From contig CM018047.1 in assembly GCA_008638375.1 (NCBI GenBank), positions 48,095,679 through 48,159,678 on the forward strand: a DNA stretch of 64,000 nucleotides. The letters are read 5' to 3'. Each line of letters opens with the position of its first letter. Position 1 is the first letter of the stretch. The stretch is from Nyssa sinensis (Eukaryota; Streptophyta; Magnoliopsida; Cornales; Nyssaceae). Positions 33,622 through 46,580 of the stretch are shown here, piece by piece. The position numbers and the translations under genes are program-made. The notes under the pieces were generated by a model, which did not search any database, was not told the origin of the DNA, and saw only the letters and a program-made list of their open reading frames with translations.

Positions 33622-36600
33622 ATGTCAATGAAGAACAGAGGAGAGCAACCCACCAGAAGTGTTATATCTCAAAAATGGACTCTTTTGTTCTGTATTGGCA
33701 GTTTCTGTGCTGGAATGCTTTTCACCAGTAGGTATGTTTGTTCTGTAGTTCTATGTTTTTCCTTGAATTACCACTAATTACTTTTATTTATGGAATTTAC
33801 TGGTGGGGTTTTGATTAATTGTTAATTTATGCGTTTTTATGAAATGGGGAGGAGTCTTTTTATCAATTTGAAAGTGTCTTAAGGGAAGCTGTTTACTGTT
33901 TGTTTTTATTCTAAGATCTATATTCAACTATTACTTACTTTTGTTGTTGATAGTATCGGTTGGTCTGCTGATTTATATGTTTTGGTGATTTGGATAGCAA
34001 TTGTTTTCAAAAAAAAAAATTGATGGTGCTTATAGGTGTTACCGCGTTCTCAGTCTTCTTTGTTCATTACTTTCCATTACTTCATGACGTTTGGTTTCTG
34101 GTCTTCTTTGTTCAAACTTTATATTTTATTTTATTTTTGGGTAAGTTTTATATTTATATTTTATTTTTATTCTTATACCTTTAATATATAAATTTGTCAA
34201 TTTACTGTGAAGGAATCTAAATTGGAATTTTTGATATGGATGCAAACCTTGTTAATTTTATGTTTAATATTTTTATTTTCTCTTTGGCACTTAATTTTGG
34301 CTGATGCTGGAACAAATTTTGTTTAAATACCTCTGCTCAATTTTGTGCGATTTCTGTCATCATTTATTTATGGTTCATCTCAATTTCTGATACATCTGCT
34401 TGCATATATTATTAAAGGTTGCATTTGTTAACCATTAAGAACTGCAACCTGCTTTTTCTTCTGCCCATTTCCTTATTAATGGAGGCAAGGCCTCTGACAA
34501 CTGATATACTTTGCCATGCTGTTAATTGCATTACTGGCATCTGTAACTGGAAGTGAAGTCTCTGGAGATTTATATCCTCAGTCTCTCTTTCTTCCTTTGA
34601 AGTTATATAGGACATAAGACTTTAAACTCTGCTGCCATTTTAGGATTTATTCTCTTTAATATCATTTATCCACCTTGTAATTCAAAGTTGTTTTTATAAT
34701 TTTGCTTTAATCAGTACAAAAATTGCTTTATTTTGAAATGTAATAGGATATGACACTGTTAAGACTGCTAATTTTTGGTGACGATGGATTTTAATGATAA
34801 AAAAATGGTGACAGAATGTGGACAGTGCCAGAGTCTAAAGGTATCATAAGGACAACCACAACAATAGAAGCTGAAAAACTAAAGTTAGTTTCAGAGGGCT
34901 GTGATCCAAAAACCGTGAGTATCTATCCTTCTCTTATTTAATTGTGTAATCACCTTATTGTTTAATTGCTACATGCTCATTTTGATTCTTTATTTCATTC
35001 TATTTTCGTTGAAATGTGCACTATGTTCTTAAATGAATGGGTTTGTCTAGTTGCATCGGAAGGATGTAAAGCATGAATCTAAGGACATTGTTGGGGAAGT
35101 TTCCAAGACTCATCATGCTATACAGTTAAGTTCTGCTTGTCCTTTTTTATTCATGTAAATTTCCTAGTGTTGGTTACTTCCGTCTTCTGTTTGATTGATT
35201 ATCCTGAATGTGGGCCTTACGGTAGTATATTGGATGTAGGACGTTGGATAAAACTATTTCGAATTTAGAGATGGAATTAGCTGCTGCAAGGGCAGGACAG
35301 GAGTCTATCATCAGCGCCTCTTCTATGTCAGAGGACTTGAATAAGAACAACTCATCTGGGAAAAGAAAATATTTTATGGTTATAGGAATCAACACTGCTT
35401 TCAGCAGCCGGAAAAGAAGAGATTCAGTTCGTGCTACATGGATGCCACAAGGTTCATGGATCAATCCCATGCTTTACTTTCCACTAGCTTCTGGTTTTTA
35501 CTTATTTATTTATTTTAAATGCTGTTCCAGTTGCTAGTTTTGTACTCATATCTGACTTTTTCTTCTGGAAAAATATGAAAATAGGTGAAAGAAGAAAGAA
35601 ACTTGAGGAAGAAAAGGGAATTATAATTCGCTTCGTTATTGGTCATAGGTGGGGGTCTAATTTTCTTTGAGTGCCTCTGTTGATAAGCAGACCCTTGTTT
35701 TATGCTTGGATATGTTGTTTAAGTTTGACCTACTAAGCTTATTCTCTAACACTAACTATTATTAACTATTGCAGTCTTCACATAAAAAGTTACGTATTAT
35801 CTATATATATATATATATATTGATAAGTTACCTACTGTAGTTGTTTATTAAATTATTAGTTACTTATCTCAATTGTAGGCTTGTAGCTTTATATGTGGCA
35901 TGCAAATTGCTAATGATGAAAGACAGTGGAAAACTTAATCTTGCCATTGATGAGCTCCATTGTCTAGTATAAGTTATGCACGGGAAAAAAAAATTATTGA
36001 AGATTGAGATTGCAGTTTCACTTATTTTAAGAATACATCATATTCCTAATTTATTACAGCTAATGTGGTTTATTTACCTCATTGGTCTTCTATTATACAT
36101 GGTGAAAGGGATGATAATAATAATAAAGAAAATCTTCTTGAGAATGACTGCTACGCGGTAACATTTGTAGAGCTCCCTTACCCATTCTAAATTGGATATG
36201 TGGATGCCCAAAGACCTGGGAAGATTAAGTGTATCCGGATAATTATGGCTTTTGTGGTGGCCCCAATCTTGAGGGTCTGTTCCCCGGGAAAAAGTGTCAT
36301 TCTGTAGAATGATATTTTTTTCAACTATTGTATTGTATTATTGATGATAGAGATGGTTTCAAATTTTTTTTGTAAAAAATCCATTTTACAAGATGAATTT
36401 GTGTGTTTGAAAGACAAAAGTATAGTTGACATAATGGAAGCATTTTGTTTCCATGTAGCATTCAGACCTTCCTGTATATCTAATTTAACACAACAGTATA
36501 TTTCATAATAAATCCTAGTTCGTGATAACTATTTAATCTTCCTCTTCCTTGGGATTTTTTGGTTAATTTGTATTAGTAAATTCACTTCACAATTAACTGT

Positions 36601-39305
36601 ATCTATTATTAGGTAAGTCCTTCTAAAAGAAGGGAATTGTATTGCCTGAAGCAGTGTAAAACTCAATCTCTTGATGGCAGAAACATGCATTCCTTGGTTA
36701 CACACATAAAACAGTCGTCCATGCACTTTTTTGAGCTATTTGGTGCCCAAAAATACCTCAAAAAAAGGTGTTTAGAAAATATTTTTCTGCATTCAATTTG
36801 AAACCCCAGACATAGCTTGACAATCAAGTCATTATAATCTTATCAGCTGAAACCTGTGTCCTTACCCCTGAATATATATATATATATATATAATGTCTTT
36901 TGTTGCTGGCAAATAATATTATTTACTGTCATTTCATTGTAAATTATGAGATTGTAGACCATAGAATATTGATTTTACAAGCACTGATCTATTTATTCTA
37001 CTGATTTTCCATTACCAGTGCTACATTAGGGGGTATACTTGACAGAGCTATTGAAGCAGAGGACAAAAAGCATGGAGATTTCTTGAGGCTGGTGATACTT
37101 TGTATCTTATTCTTCTATTGTTGCTTTTCCTGTTTTGTTGCACACTGCACTTACTTTAGAAATAATACCATTATTTATTGTTGTGACTAACATATTTGTG
37201 TTGCCAACATGTGGGCAGGATCACGTTGAGGGCTACCTTGAATTGTCTGCCAAGACAAAGACATATTTTGCTACGGCTGTTGCTTTATGGGATGCAGATT
37301 TCTACATCAAAGTTGATGATGATGTCCATGTAAATATAGGTAATTAATATGTTTCTTTGTAGGTACTTCATATAGCAATCTGAAATGGATTTAATTTGGC
37401 ATTCCTTTTTTATTTGAGAACAAACATAAATTGAATAAAAGAAAAGTTTAAGATCCAAGATTTTGATGCAAGACACTTTATTTGAGATCCAATATTTTGA
37501 TGCAAAACACTCAATTTGCTATAACTTGTAAATCACTACTACTGGAGGAAACTGGCAGATGCCCATGTTCATCTAAAGCCTTAAATCCATATCTGATGAC
37601 ATCAATGAGCAATTACACTTGCCTCTCCTTAGGATGAGATTATAAATTTCCACCTAGAAGTTATAACAGTAGGTTTTGTTGTTTAGACTTTGTTGTCCTT
37701 TTTTACACTTGGTCCAATTTCTTTTAAATTGTTGCAGCAACACTTGGAGAAACTCTAGCTAGACATCGGAAAAACCCACGGGTATATATCGGATGCATGA
37801 AATCTGGTCCCGTTCTTGCTCAAAAGTAAGCTATATTTTCTTAAAATCGTCATTGAATAATGACAAGATGTTTTAGTTTTCCATTTTTTAATTGCGCATT
37901 TTGTGGAATAGGGGAGTGAGATACCACGAACCTGAGTATTGGAAATTTGGGGAGGCAGGAAACAAATACTTCCGCCATGCTACAGGACAATTATATGCCA
38001 TTTCAAAGGATTTGGCTACTTATATTTCAATAAACCAGTTAAGTTACACTTCTTTTTAAGGTTGGAAAAAGAAAATAATAATAATAATAATAATATGGGC
38101 ATTTGAAGGTTTGCAACACTGTTTTGCTGCACTTGTGATGATTAATATTGATTATTATGTTAATAATTATTTCAGGCATGTACTACACAAGTATGCTAAT
38201 GAGGATGTATCCTTGGGATCTTGGTTTATTGGACTTGACGTGGAGCATATTGATGACAGGAGACTATGTTGTGGAACCCCTCCTGGTAATGTTTAAATTC
38301 TTGTGGAAGTTAACATTTTATAATGTCATTATGGTGCCATTTTAAAAGAAAAGGAGGGGAGATTATGAGCTCCAAGATGCTAATCTCAACTCGGAAAAGC
38401 CTTAATTCTAACAACTTAGGGTCAGCTTCATGGATCAATCTTCTACAGACAGCCTTATGGACTCACATATACACCGCAATAGTCAAGCTGTGGAATGTGG
38501 GTTCAAATGTCACACACAAGAAGGGGACAAGCATCTATCATGTTAAATCTTCCCCCCAAACAGATGCCCCACACCATATTTGAAATGACCGAATGATCTC
38601 TGCAATATAATTTTTTTTCTTTTGAAAGGTAGGATTAATTTCTAGTATACAGCCATGGTAAAAGTATAATTGTAGAATCAATGAAGGATTACTTAGTCAA
38701 GAAAAAATATTGATGATAAATCCCTAGAAGGGTCATATCAATAATGGATCTCAAACCAAACCTCATTTATTACATTTACAACCTTGGATTCAATAGTTTA
38801 CTCTATGGATGCATTGATTTCCACTTCTGTGAATCACTTTTCTTTTCTTCAAAATCCATATTTCTACATGACTAAATTTTTGCAAGTGGGTTCCATACCA
38901 AAATCTCTCATTACATTTAAAAATGGCGGACAGAGAATATTATGGTTGTGATGGCACATAGATTGTTGTTATATCTACCATGTTGATTAATCCCCCCAGA
39001 CTTGGGCTCCAACTTGGATGTATGAATGTGTGGGGTAAAAGTGAAACTGAGCTCTCAAGGCCTTGTATCTGGACCCCAATAGACAAGAATTTCAATGAGT
39101 AATTATAATTTTTGTGGGGACAAACTTCTGTTACTTGATACAACTTGTTACTGCAGATTGCGAATGGAAGGCCCAAGCTGGAAACATCTGTGTTGCATCA
39201 TTTGATTGGAGCTGCAGTGGGATCTGCAGGTCCGTTGAGAGGATTAAGGAGGTCCATCAGCGGTGCGGGGAAGGTGACAATGCTGTGTGGACTGCTGCTT
39301 TTTGA
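33622..39305 (+). CDS. B3GALT: Beta-1,3-galactosyltransferase, GT31 family (type II Golgi protein)
   Basis: Eleven coding exons: 33622-33731, 34815-34914, 35051-35124, 35240-35451, 35585-35648, 37019-37091, 37219-37339, 37738-37825, 37912-38037, 38176-38285, 39157-39305 (TGA), 408 residues with all phases consistent and GT-AG borders. It is expected to transfer galactose from UDP-galactose to a glycan acceptor in the Golgi. Residues about 18-35 are a signal anchor. A stem with the N-terminal DUF4094-type region follows, then the GT31 domain: [20 protein letters not shown] (140-159) with RATW, the metal-binding DDD at 244-246 (VDDDVHVN), and E332-D333 in NEDVSLG. The Cys-rich C-terminus (residues 360 to 408) is the plant B3GALT form. 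Possible N-glycosylation at N132. The member number in the plant family is not resolved. An in-frame ATG at 33574 could add 16 residues; I chose 33622 because the family begins MS-x-K. Confidence 0.95.
35649..37018 (+). other. GT31 gene intron 5 (1.4 kb)
   Basis: Largest intron of the gene. Contains two TA microsatellites (35800-35820 and 36871-36892) and a T-rich sequence. No transposon ends were recognised. Intron 1 (33732-34814) and intron 10 (38286-39156) are also long and show only AT-rich sequence, with a weak SINE-like GGGTCAGCTTCATGGATC string at 38420. Confidence 0.5.
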
Positions 39306-40831
39306 AAATCAACCTACAGATCTTCAAAACTCATAAAGGATGACAAGATTGAGCAGTTGTGCAAGTTTTCTGTTTTATATAGGTTAGTATAGAGAATACA
39401 TGTGATATCACACGGTGGAGAGAGAGAGAGAGAGAGAGAGGTGGGGGGGGTCCTTGCTATGCAAACCACCTTCATTTTAGCAGGGAAGAGAAGGCTGACT
39501 GCGAGAGCAGTCAGAAAAGCAAGCAAAGAGGCTCTCACCACCATCCTTTTTACTGTTTGGGTGTCCCATTGTAACTTGTAAGTCACACTTGAGTGGCTAT
39601 CGAGCTCACAATAAATACAAATTTCAAGTAGCTTTTCTGACCTTCTCTTCAAAAGTCTCTCAATATGTTGTTTTGCAAGTAACATGATGATGAAGCTATT
39701 CTATGATCTTTTTTCTAGGTTGGATATCTCTCGACTTGTTTGACTTTGCCTTTGCCATAATTTATACTGTGGATATGAATCATTCAAACATAATCACAGC
39801 TTAACCTTCTTTTCCATTCAAGTCCCTAGCTGCAACTTTTCTACAATTTCACCGACAATCTGTGCCAAGAATGATGCTCTAATCTCCTTTGATTTTTATG
39901 TAAGATAAGTTCTTGATGCACCTTTCTGTAAAGAAAGACATGGGATATTGCTTGTATATTCTAGACATAAAGGTATATTTGATTCAGATCACAGTATTAT
40001 CCTTGATTATGTAGACACCATGCAGCCAGTAATTACGTGCCGGAAAATCTTCAGTATTAAACTCTCTACTGTTCAAAGAGTCATAAAATTGAGTATTGCT
40101 AGCCTTGTCAAAAGACTATCCCAAAAATAGCCTCCAAAATGACATGGCATGGTCAATGTTTTATTAGGTGGCTATGACATGAAGAGATGATGTACATCTA
40201 ACGGCACATTGTTATGTCATTTGAGAAACTACTTTTGCAATAAACTTTTGGGAAGGATAGTATTGGTGCATAAAATTAGATACTTCTGCATTGCTGCATA
40301 TCCTGCAGTTGAGGACATGAGCTAAATAAACATAATCCATAGTAGCATCATTTTGTTTTTAAGAGGAAGTTTACAATTTCTTTGTATGCTTTCTTTAAAT
40401 GCACAAACAGTGTCATCCGTATCTCTGCAAATTGTCAAGCTCTCAAAATATAGCACAAAATTAACAACTCTATACAACATAAAGCTACAATAGAACTAAG
40501 AACAATAAGAGAAGAGGAGGGCTATTGATATTTTGAGAGCTAGAAATATTATTGTCTTACAGCCAAATTCTATCAAACATACCCAAAATGAGGCTTCAGG
40601 CATGCTTCAGACACCTAAACAAGCCTGTAGAATGTTTCCAAAACTTTGAGAATTTGTTTGAAATGCATTTTTGAGGGAATAAAGGAACATGAAAGTACAA
40701 AAATTTCTATATGAATATGTATATATTGGGGTCATTTCTCTTACATATTTTCCCAAGATAAAATAACAATTTTTAAAAGAAAGTTGAAACTTCCATATCA
40801 ATCACATATTTCTGACTTCCCCAACCTAAAA

Positions 40832-41007
40832 TCATGTAATCTCAGGCCAACCAAAAGGTAGCCGGTTGCTTTTCCATTCATCTTGATACTGTTTTTGATG
40901 TAACGTTTCTTTCTGGGTCACAATTCTTACTTCCAATTTCCCTTTTGTCAGCCGTTCCTGCTTCCCAAGCACAAACTTTAGTTTGCAATTGGGATTCCGG
41001 TGCGAAC
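40832..41007 (-). pseudogene. Exon-like remnant of an unrecognised gene (3' part)
   Basis: After a T-rich acceptor (AATTTTTCTGAAGAG) the minus strand has a 58-codon open frame rich in Lys, Gln and Glu, with KFVLGKQERLTKGKLEVR and WKSNRLPFGWPEIT before a TGA (40834-40832). Codon usage and composition look like protein coding in contrast to the AT-rich surroundings. A second frame is also open over most of it, so the reading frame is not certain. I do not recognise the family. It may belong with 42568-42750. Confidence 0.3.
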
Positions 41008-42567
41008 CTCTTCAGAAAAATTATTTAGTGAAACAAAAGAAAAAAGAGTCATTACCCAGTATTAATGTTATTTTTGTATTAAGCACTCGAATGCTCAATT
41101 GAGGACAAACACCCAATGATTCAGAAATCCAGAAATCTACCAACCATAAAAAGAACAGCCACAAATGTGCTGCTTTCATTATTATGCATGATTAAAAAGC
41201 TTGGATAAACCGCATTAGGAAAAGATGCAAGCAACCCACTATTGGGGTAACAAGAATATAATATTCAAAATATTGAAGGATGCAAAATGTACTAACAATT
41301 AAAAGCAACTCCAAACTCACTCCTTCACCTCTGTTGGGAGTCTAAACCCAATTTTGGAGCTCCAAACGGCTCCTTCGGGCATTTTCAATCGAATCAGCAA
41401 AATACTTTTTCTCTTTCATTTGTTACTACTTGATGTCAGCATTAGAGTCTCCAACACAATCTTTATAGATTGAAGAGTTTCTCTCACTCATCTTCTATGC
41501 GGAGCCATTTTAATCACATTTGAGGGACACATTTTACAAGGGCACAAAACTTAAGAACATCTTCAATGAAGGGTTAAAAAAGTGTCCACTAAATAGTGCT
41601 AGGCTAAGAAAACGAATACGGATACGGAACATAAATATGACACGGACACGTAGACACGTTATTTCTAAAAAAAAATGTAAGAAACAGACACGTAAGGAAC
41701 ACGTTGAATATATATGAATTTTTATATTTTTTATATGATTATATAATAAAGACATAATGTTATTGTAATTAAAATTGGTATAAAAATACACAAATCACAA
41801 AAATATTAAAATAACAAAGCCATTAAATAAAAATTAAAGAACAACTCCATTTAATCATTAACATCCACGATTTAAGTATCTGATTCATGTCTAAAAAATA
41901 TTCGAGAGTATCAATATCCGACATATATCCTATACGTGAATCAAAATATAATATCCGTGATTCATAGGTACCAAATAAGCAAAAATTTCTTGCTAACTGA
42001 CAATGTCAAACTAAATAATGCATAGTGCTCCAACGAGCCAGTTAGCCATTGACGCCCTCTAATCTTATTAGAGATGTCATCTTAGACAGCATCAACAAGC
42101 TCTGTTTTTTTCCTAGTCTCATTGAATGATCATGTCCTTTGGATTTAATAGACTTTTTCTAGAGAAATGTGTTGAACAAGTTGAGAATCTTTGACAGTAA
42201 AATGCCACATAAGGTTAGCCAAAACACTGACTACAGGTGACAATTATTTTAACATCTGACATATTTACACATGACTTTGGCCAGTCCATTGGAGTAAATA
42301 AAATCTCTTTTAACTAATATTCTGACACAAAAATTACCTTTAACATCATGTTCCAATAATATTTAAAAAATAAAAAATTATAGAATATAGATATTTAAAG
42401 AGTTTCTTGGAAATATTTTAAATATCTATATGATTGGAATAAACAGAGAAAGTGATCAGTTAAAATGACTTTTCAACTATTCCAATTAAAATGGAGAAAA
42501 ACATTTAAAGATTATGATTGGAGATGCTATTCAATCCTGAGAAAAAAGAGGGAGTTACCTAGCCTAC

Positions 42568-42750
42568 CTTTATATCCTTGACAAGATCGAGAGCTAGATG
42601 AACTGAGACCCGTGACACGTGATATTGGCACGGCTCAATCAAAAAACAGGCTCAAAACATCTTGAGCTTGGCTTTCTAATTGAGTTGCACCAATATCTCG
42701 TTTGAACTGATCGCCACCATTTTTAGTTTCCACATCTCCCCAATGTTTAC
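42568..42750 (-). pseudogene. Exon-like remnant of an unrecognised gene (internal)
   Basis: The minus strand has an acceptor (TTTCAAAAGCAG), an open frame beginning HWGDVETKNGGDQFKRDIGA, a TGA in frame after LSLFFD, then a continued open stretch to a donor (AAAG|GTAGGC). The TGA suggests decay or a true stop. It lies 1.6 kb upstream (in minus-strand sense) of 40832-41007 and could be another exon of the same lost gene. Confidence 0.3.
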
Positions 42751-43837
42751 CTGCTTTTGAAACAAACACAAATCAAACATTATATGATGAAAGGAATTAG
42801 AAAGATCACCTTATATTCACATGCGTGTCTTTATATAACGAAGAGAACGTCTTCTTCTATTACTTCTCTAGTGAGAATCAACAAAGAAACTGAGAAAGAT
42901 ATCTTCAATAATGGAAAATAAAATGAGGATGAGTGGAAAAGGAAAGGGACCAATGTGGGTGTGTTGCAAAGAGAAGCTCTGGTCTTCTTTCTGTTATGAG
43001 AAGAGAAAAGATAGGCGGGGAAATAGGGATGGCATTGAAGGAGTTGGATTAAATATCTCCAACTACCCAACAAGAAAGGAAGTTGGAAAATTGATTAAAG
43101 AGGGTACAAGAATCGTGAGAAGGGTCACGGGGATAAATGTGGAGCTTTTAATATTGCATTTATTGATTATGGGCGAGGTCAGAGGATGTTACTTCTATTC
43201 AATCCTAGCATTCATATCAGTCACTATGTGATTGGCGCCTATTTTTGGCCTCTTCAAAGTTCAAACTAATGGCTCGAATGTTGTCAAGTGATGAAACTGT
43301 TGGGTAATTGCAGCAATGGTGGAAAAAGGAAAGGGGATGGTTCAAGTGTGACAATGACGCAGTTGATACCATTTAATTTCTGTAGTGGTTTGTGGTGCCA
43401 CCACAGTCCTTGCAATAGCTGGCTAAAATTTTGAGTTTATATTTTCAAATCTCCCAATGGTGGAAGCTTGTGTGACGGGATTGCCCTTTTAGATGTCAAA
43501 AATGTTTTTAGAGAAGTTGTAATGATGATAGGGTAATACTATTATAAACTTGAGCTTATCAAGTTATAACATATTTTAAAACTTGAGCTTATTAGATTAT
43601 TCAGAATTCTTCTTTCGTTCAAAATTAACTCGTAAGATAAGCAAATCAAGTTATAACATATCTTAAAACTGAGCTTCAATTTTGCTCGATAAGGTAATAA
43701 ATATTCTAAAACTATATATAAAAATCAAGTTTTTTAAGTTTGACTCGTGATTGGTTTTCAATTAGAGATTGGTTCGAAATCAAATCGAAACATAAACAAA
43801 TCAGATTTAAACACAATTTAAAACTAATTAATTTTAA

Positions 43838-44265
43838 GGTTAATTATACTTTAGTACCTTGAAGTTTTGTTCCGCTTTCAAATAAGGCCATCGATTATCA
43901 ACTGTAACAATTCAGTCTGTCAAATTTTAATTTCATTTCAATTGATGTCGATATCAAATGATCGTCCAAAATTTTTAACGGTAATCGTTTACACATTAAA
44001 ATTATAGGATTTCATTTGAAATTCATATAAAATTATAAGGTCTTATTTAAAACATGTATGTAATAATATGATACTATTTTGAAAGTCATACGAAATTATA
44101 GAATACTAAAATTTAATCAGTTTGAGACCACCGTTAAATAAAGTTTGCAGTTGGTCTCAATTGAAATGAAATTAAAATTTTAAAAATTGAATTATTACAA
44201 CTGATAATCAATGACCTTATTAGAAAATATGACAAAATTTCAAAATATTAAAATATAATTAATTC
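43838..44265. mobile_element. MULE-type MITE (428 bp), family copy 1, with 10-bp target duplication
   Basis: Long terminal inverted repeats of over 100 bp: left GGTTAATTATACTTTAGTAC, then GATTATCAACTGTAACAATT; the right arm reverse-complemented has TTAATTATATTTTAATATTT and GATTATCAGTTGTAATAATT. Flanks are TTAATTTTAA on both sides (43828-43837 and 44266-44275). No coding region. A second copy of the family is at 50056-50491. Confidence 0.8.
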
Positions 44266-44439
44266 TTAATTTTAACAAATCAAATTCAATTATCATACCA
44301 CTTCACCCATTTACAGTCCGATGATGTGAGGTTATCGAAAATGTCGGTAACAAGCAACCACGTAATTATAATGTTGATGAGATCTTATTTTTAGTGGGAT
44401 GAACAGAGGTAGGACTAAAAACATTACCCACATGATTGA

Positions 44440-44780
44440 TTAAATGGTTGGTAGCCTTCACTATAGGACTTTTGAAATTGAAAACTGATGGCTCCTTTCT
44501 TGGGAAGCTGGGGTGGGTTAGTGCCGGGGCATCATTATGGACTGTCATTTAGGTAGATGGGACACTTAACATTACTCTTACAAAAGGACTTAGAAAGTTC
44601 ATTGTTAATCTTGATGTTCTGTCTCTGGTGGACCTTATTAATTCCCCTCCTAATGACCCTCATTATCTCAGCCCTAATGTTCTTGACTGCAAGATGTTTA
44701 ATGGGTGGAAATCTCACATCTTCATCATGATGCTAATGCACGCATGTACTGATGCTCTTGCTTAGAAGTTGTACTGAAAA
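44440..44780 (+). mobile_element. LINE RNase H (RVT_3) domain relic
   Basis: The plus strand reads LKLKTDGSFLGKLGWVSAGA, then VNLDVLSLVDLINSPPNDPH, and CTDALA near 44748-44765. These match the order of the plant L1-type RNase H domain (W-x-K-x-NTDGS...GxG, then E-x-D-s-x-x-x-V-x-L, then CADALA). At least one stop (TAG near 44550) and a lost acidic residue show it is dead. Confidence 0.6.
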
Positions 44781-45048
44781 TTGTTTTGGTTATTATGGCA
44801 GATGCCACCAAGAAGATTATTGTGCTTTTAATCTACTTGTTTATTGAAAATTCTCCTTTACACCCAAAACAAAAGAAAAATGGAAAATGAAAGTATATGA
44901 ATTTCTTTATTTGAGCATATATCAAATTTTTTATTTTAAATAAAGTTTTTTTTTTCTTTTCTAGTTTTATTAGAACTAGTATAGAAAATATAAAAATTAG
45001 TTGTTTTCTATTTGAATTTGTAGTCTTCTAACCTTATAAATATGATGT

Positions 45049-45580
45049 TAGATAGGGCTGTCAATGGATCAAATGAATCGAATTTTGATCCAAATTTGAT
45101 ATATTTATCTAAATATGGTATGAAGAATTTGATCCGATGATCCGAACTGATAATTTATTTAGTTAAATGAATCGGATATTGATTAAGTAAATTCGATCTG
45201 TTAACGATTCGATCTAATTAAATATAACATATATATTAATTTTATATATTATAAATTAAAATATATAGTTTTATATTTTTTATAATATGTTAAATATTAA
45301 GTTATATAAGAGTTTCTTAAGTTAAATTGAGTTGAATTTATATATTTTAAATTTTACATATTATAACATAATATTATATATATATAATATAATATAATAT
45401 TTTATATACATAATATAAATTAGTATTATTATAGGATCGGATCAAATCCGATTCGATAGTTAACAAATCTGGATATGGATTAAGAATTTATAGATCCGTC
45501 AAAAAATTCGATTTGATCCGATAATTTTTTTTAACAAATAGGATTTAAATCACTCCTGATCCAATCTGTTTACACGTCTA
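45049..45580. mobile_element. hAT-type MITE (532 bp) with perfect 8-bp target duplication
   Basis: Flanked by TATGATGT on both sides (45041-45048 and 45581-45588). Left end TAGATAGGGCTGTCAATGG; right end reverse-complemented TAGACGTGTAAACAGATTGG. The interior repeats GATCCGAT/ATTCGAT strings in both orientations. No coding region; a different family from the hAT MITE at 25186. Confidence 0.8.
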
Positions 45581-46463
45581 TATGATGTAATATGTATTTA
45601 TTATTAAATTTTTATCAATAATATTCCTAATTTCGAATTTTAGAGAATTTGTTATCTTGTTTGGGCTAGTAATTCTCATGATTAATTTAATTTAATTCAA
45701 AGAATTTGACGTGCTTAATTCTTTTTTTCATTTCCGTTCTATCTCAACTGCAAACACAAGAGAACAAATATGTAATATTAATGAAAATTATCTAATATAT
45801 ATATATATATATATATATGTCTCTTATATTATATTTACAGAGAGAATCTACTAATTTGATTAGAAAATCACAATTAATAAGCAAATTCTATTGAAACTAA
45901 TAAATAAGAAAAATTCAGAAAAATCAAAATTTGGGCAAACTCACATTGTGTGCAAAATTGAAAATCAGATACAAAGGAATACGTTTTCGTGAATTTGAAA
46001 TTTTTTACACAAAGTAGTTGAAAAATTATTGTTTGTCTTAAAATGATAAAAACGCGCAATTGAAAGCCCAAGCATGTGAAGTGGCAAAAATTTAGTTTTA
46101 GTCGCACCAAAGTTACAAGTTTGGTCCGTTGATAATTTTGAATCAAATATATGAATTTTCGAATATAATTATGTTAAAGTGATCATCACCAAACATTTTT
46201 CGAAAACATTATCAACTATTATTACATGGCAATTTGCCTTCTAATTAGATTTCCTTGTTCTCATTACTTTATGAATTCTTCCACTATTTGTTCTGAATGA
46301 GTGTATATAACCTGTGGTTCCCAATTTTTTTTTACTATAGTTTTTTACATCTGTTGGAGCAACTAAATGATTCTTCATGCCATCTTATATAGCATTGTCA
46401 TATCTGTGCTTATGGTTCAAATTTTTGTAATTGTTTCACTGAGAGCGTTCTTTTTTTAAAACT

Positions 46464-46580
46464 TTGCCTTGGCATAATGGTAAAGTTACTTTATTGATGG
46501 TCACATGTTCGAATTATGAAAATAATGTTTTCATTTATGAAAATAAGGTTGCGTGCATTTGTCATTTCTCAGACATCGAA
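46464..46580 (+). mobile_element. Degenerate Au-type SINE (tRNA-derived)
   Basis: Reads TGCCTTGGCATAATGGTAAA (A box), 25 bases on GGTCACATGTTCGAATTATG (B box), then AATAAGGTTGCGTGCATTTG, in the order of the Au SINE (GCCTTGGCGCAA-GGTAAAG, GGTCACGGGTTCGAATC, GGTAAGGCTGCGTACAATAG). The spacing and three landmarks agree although many bases have changed. Not a tRNA gene. Confidence 0.6.

Larger units (their letters stand above)
39306..43837. other. Spacer after the GT31 gene
   Basis: 39306-39420 is the presumed 3' untranslated region, followed by a (GA)n tract (39419-39440). Two exon-like pieces lie on the minus strand (40832-41007 and 42568-42750, separate entries). 41600-41975 has repeated ACGGATACGG/ACACG strings ending in ATATCCGTGATTCATAGG, typical of a dispersed plant repeat whose ends I could not define. 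43540-43800 has repeated AACTTGAGCTTAT-type strings. No complete gene. Confidence 0.45.

Noticed and set aside
33228..33653. 141-codon minus-strand frame over the GT31 leader
   Set aside because: Ser/Leu-rich product of a GA/CT-rich tract, antisense to a well-supported gene; compositional artefact.
42911..43231. 106-codon plus-strand frame starting MENKMRMSGKGKG
   Set aside because: No family resemblance, AT-rich and mixed composition, no splice context; chance frame.
46464..46580. tRNA gene
   Set aside because: A and B boxes are degenerate and the sequence cannot form a cloverleaf; the order of motifs fits an Au SINE.
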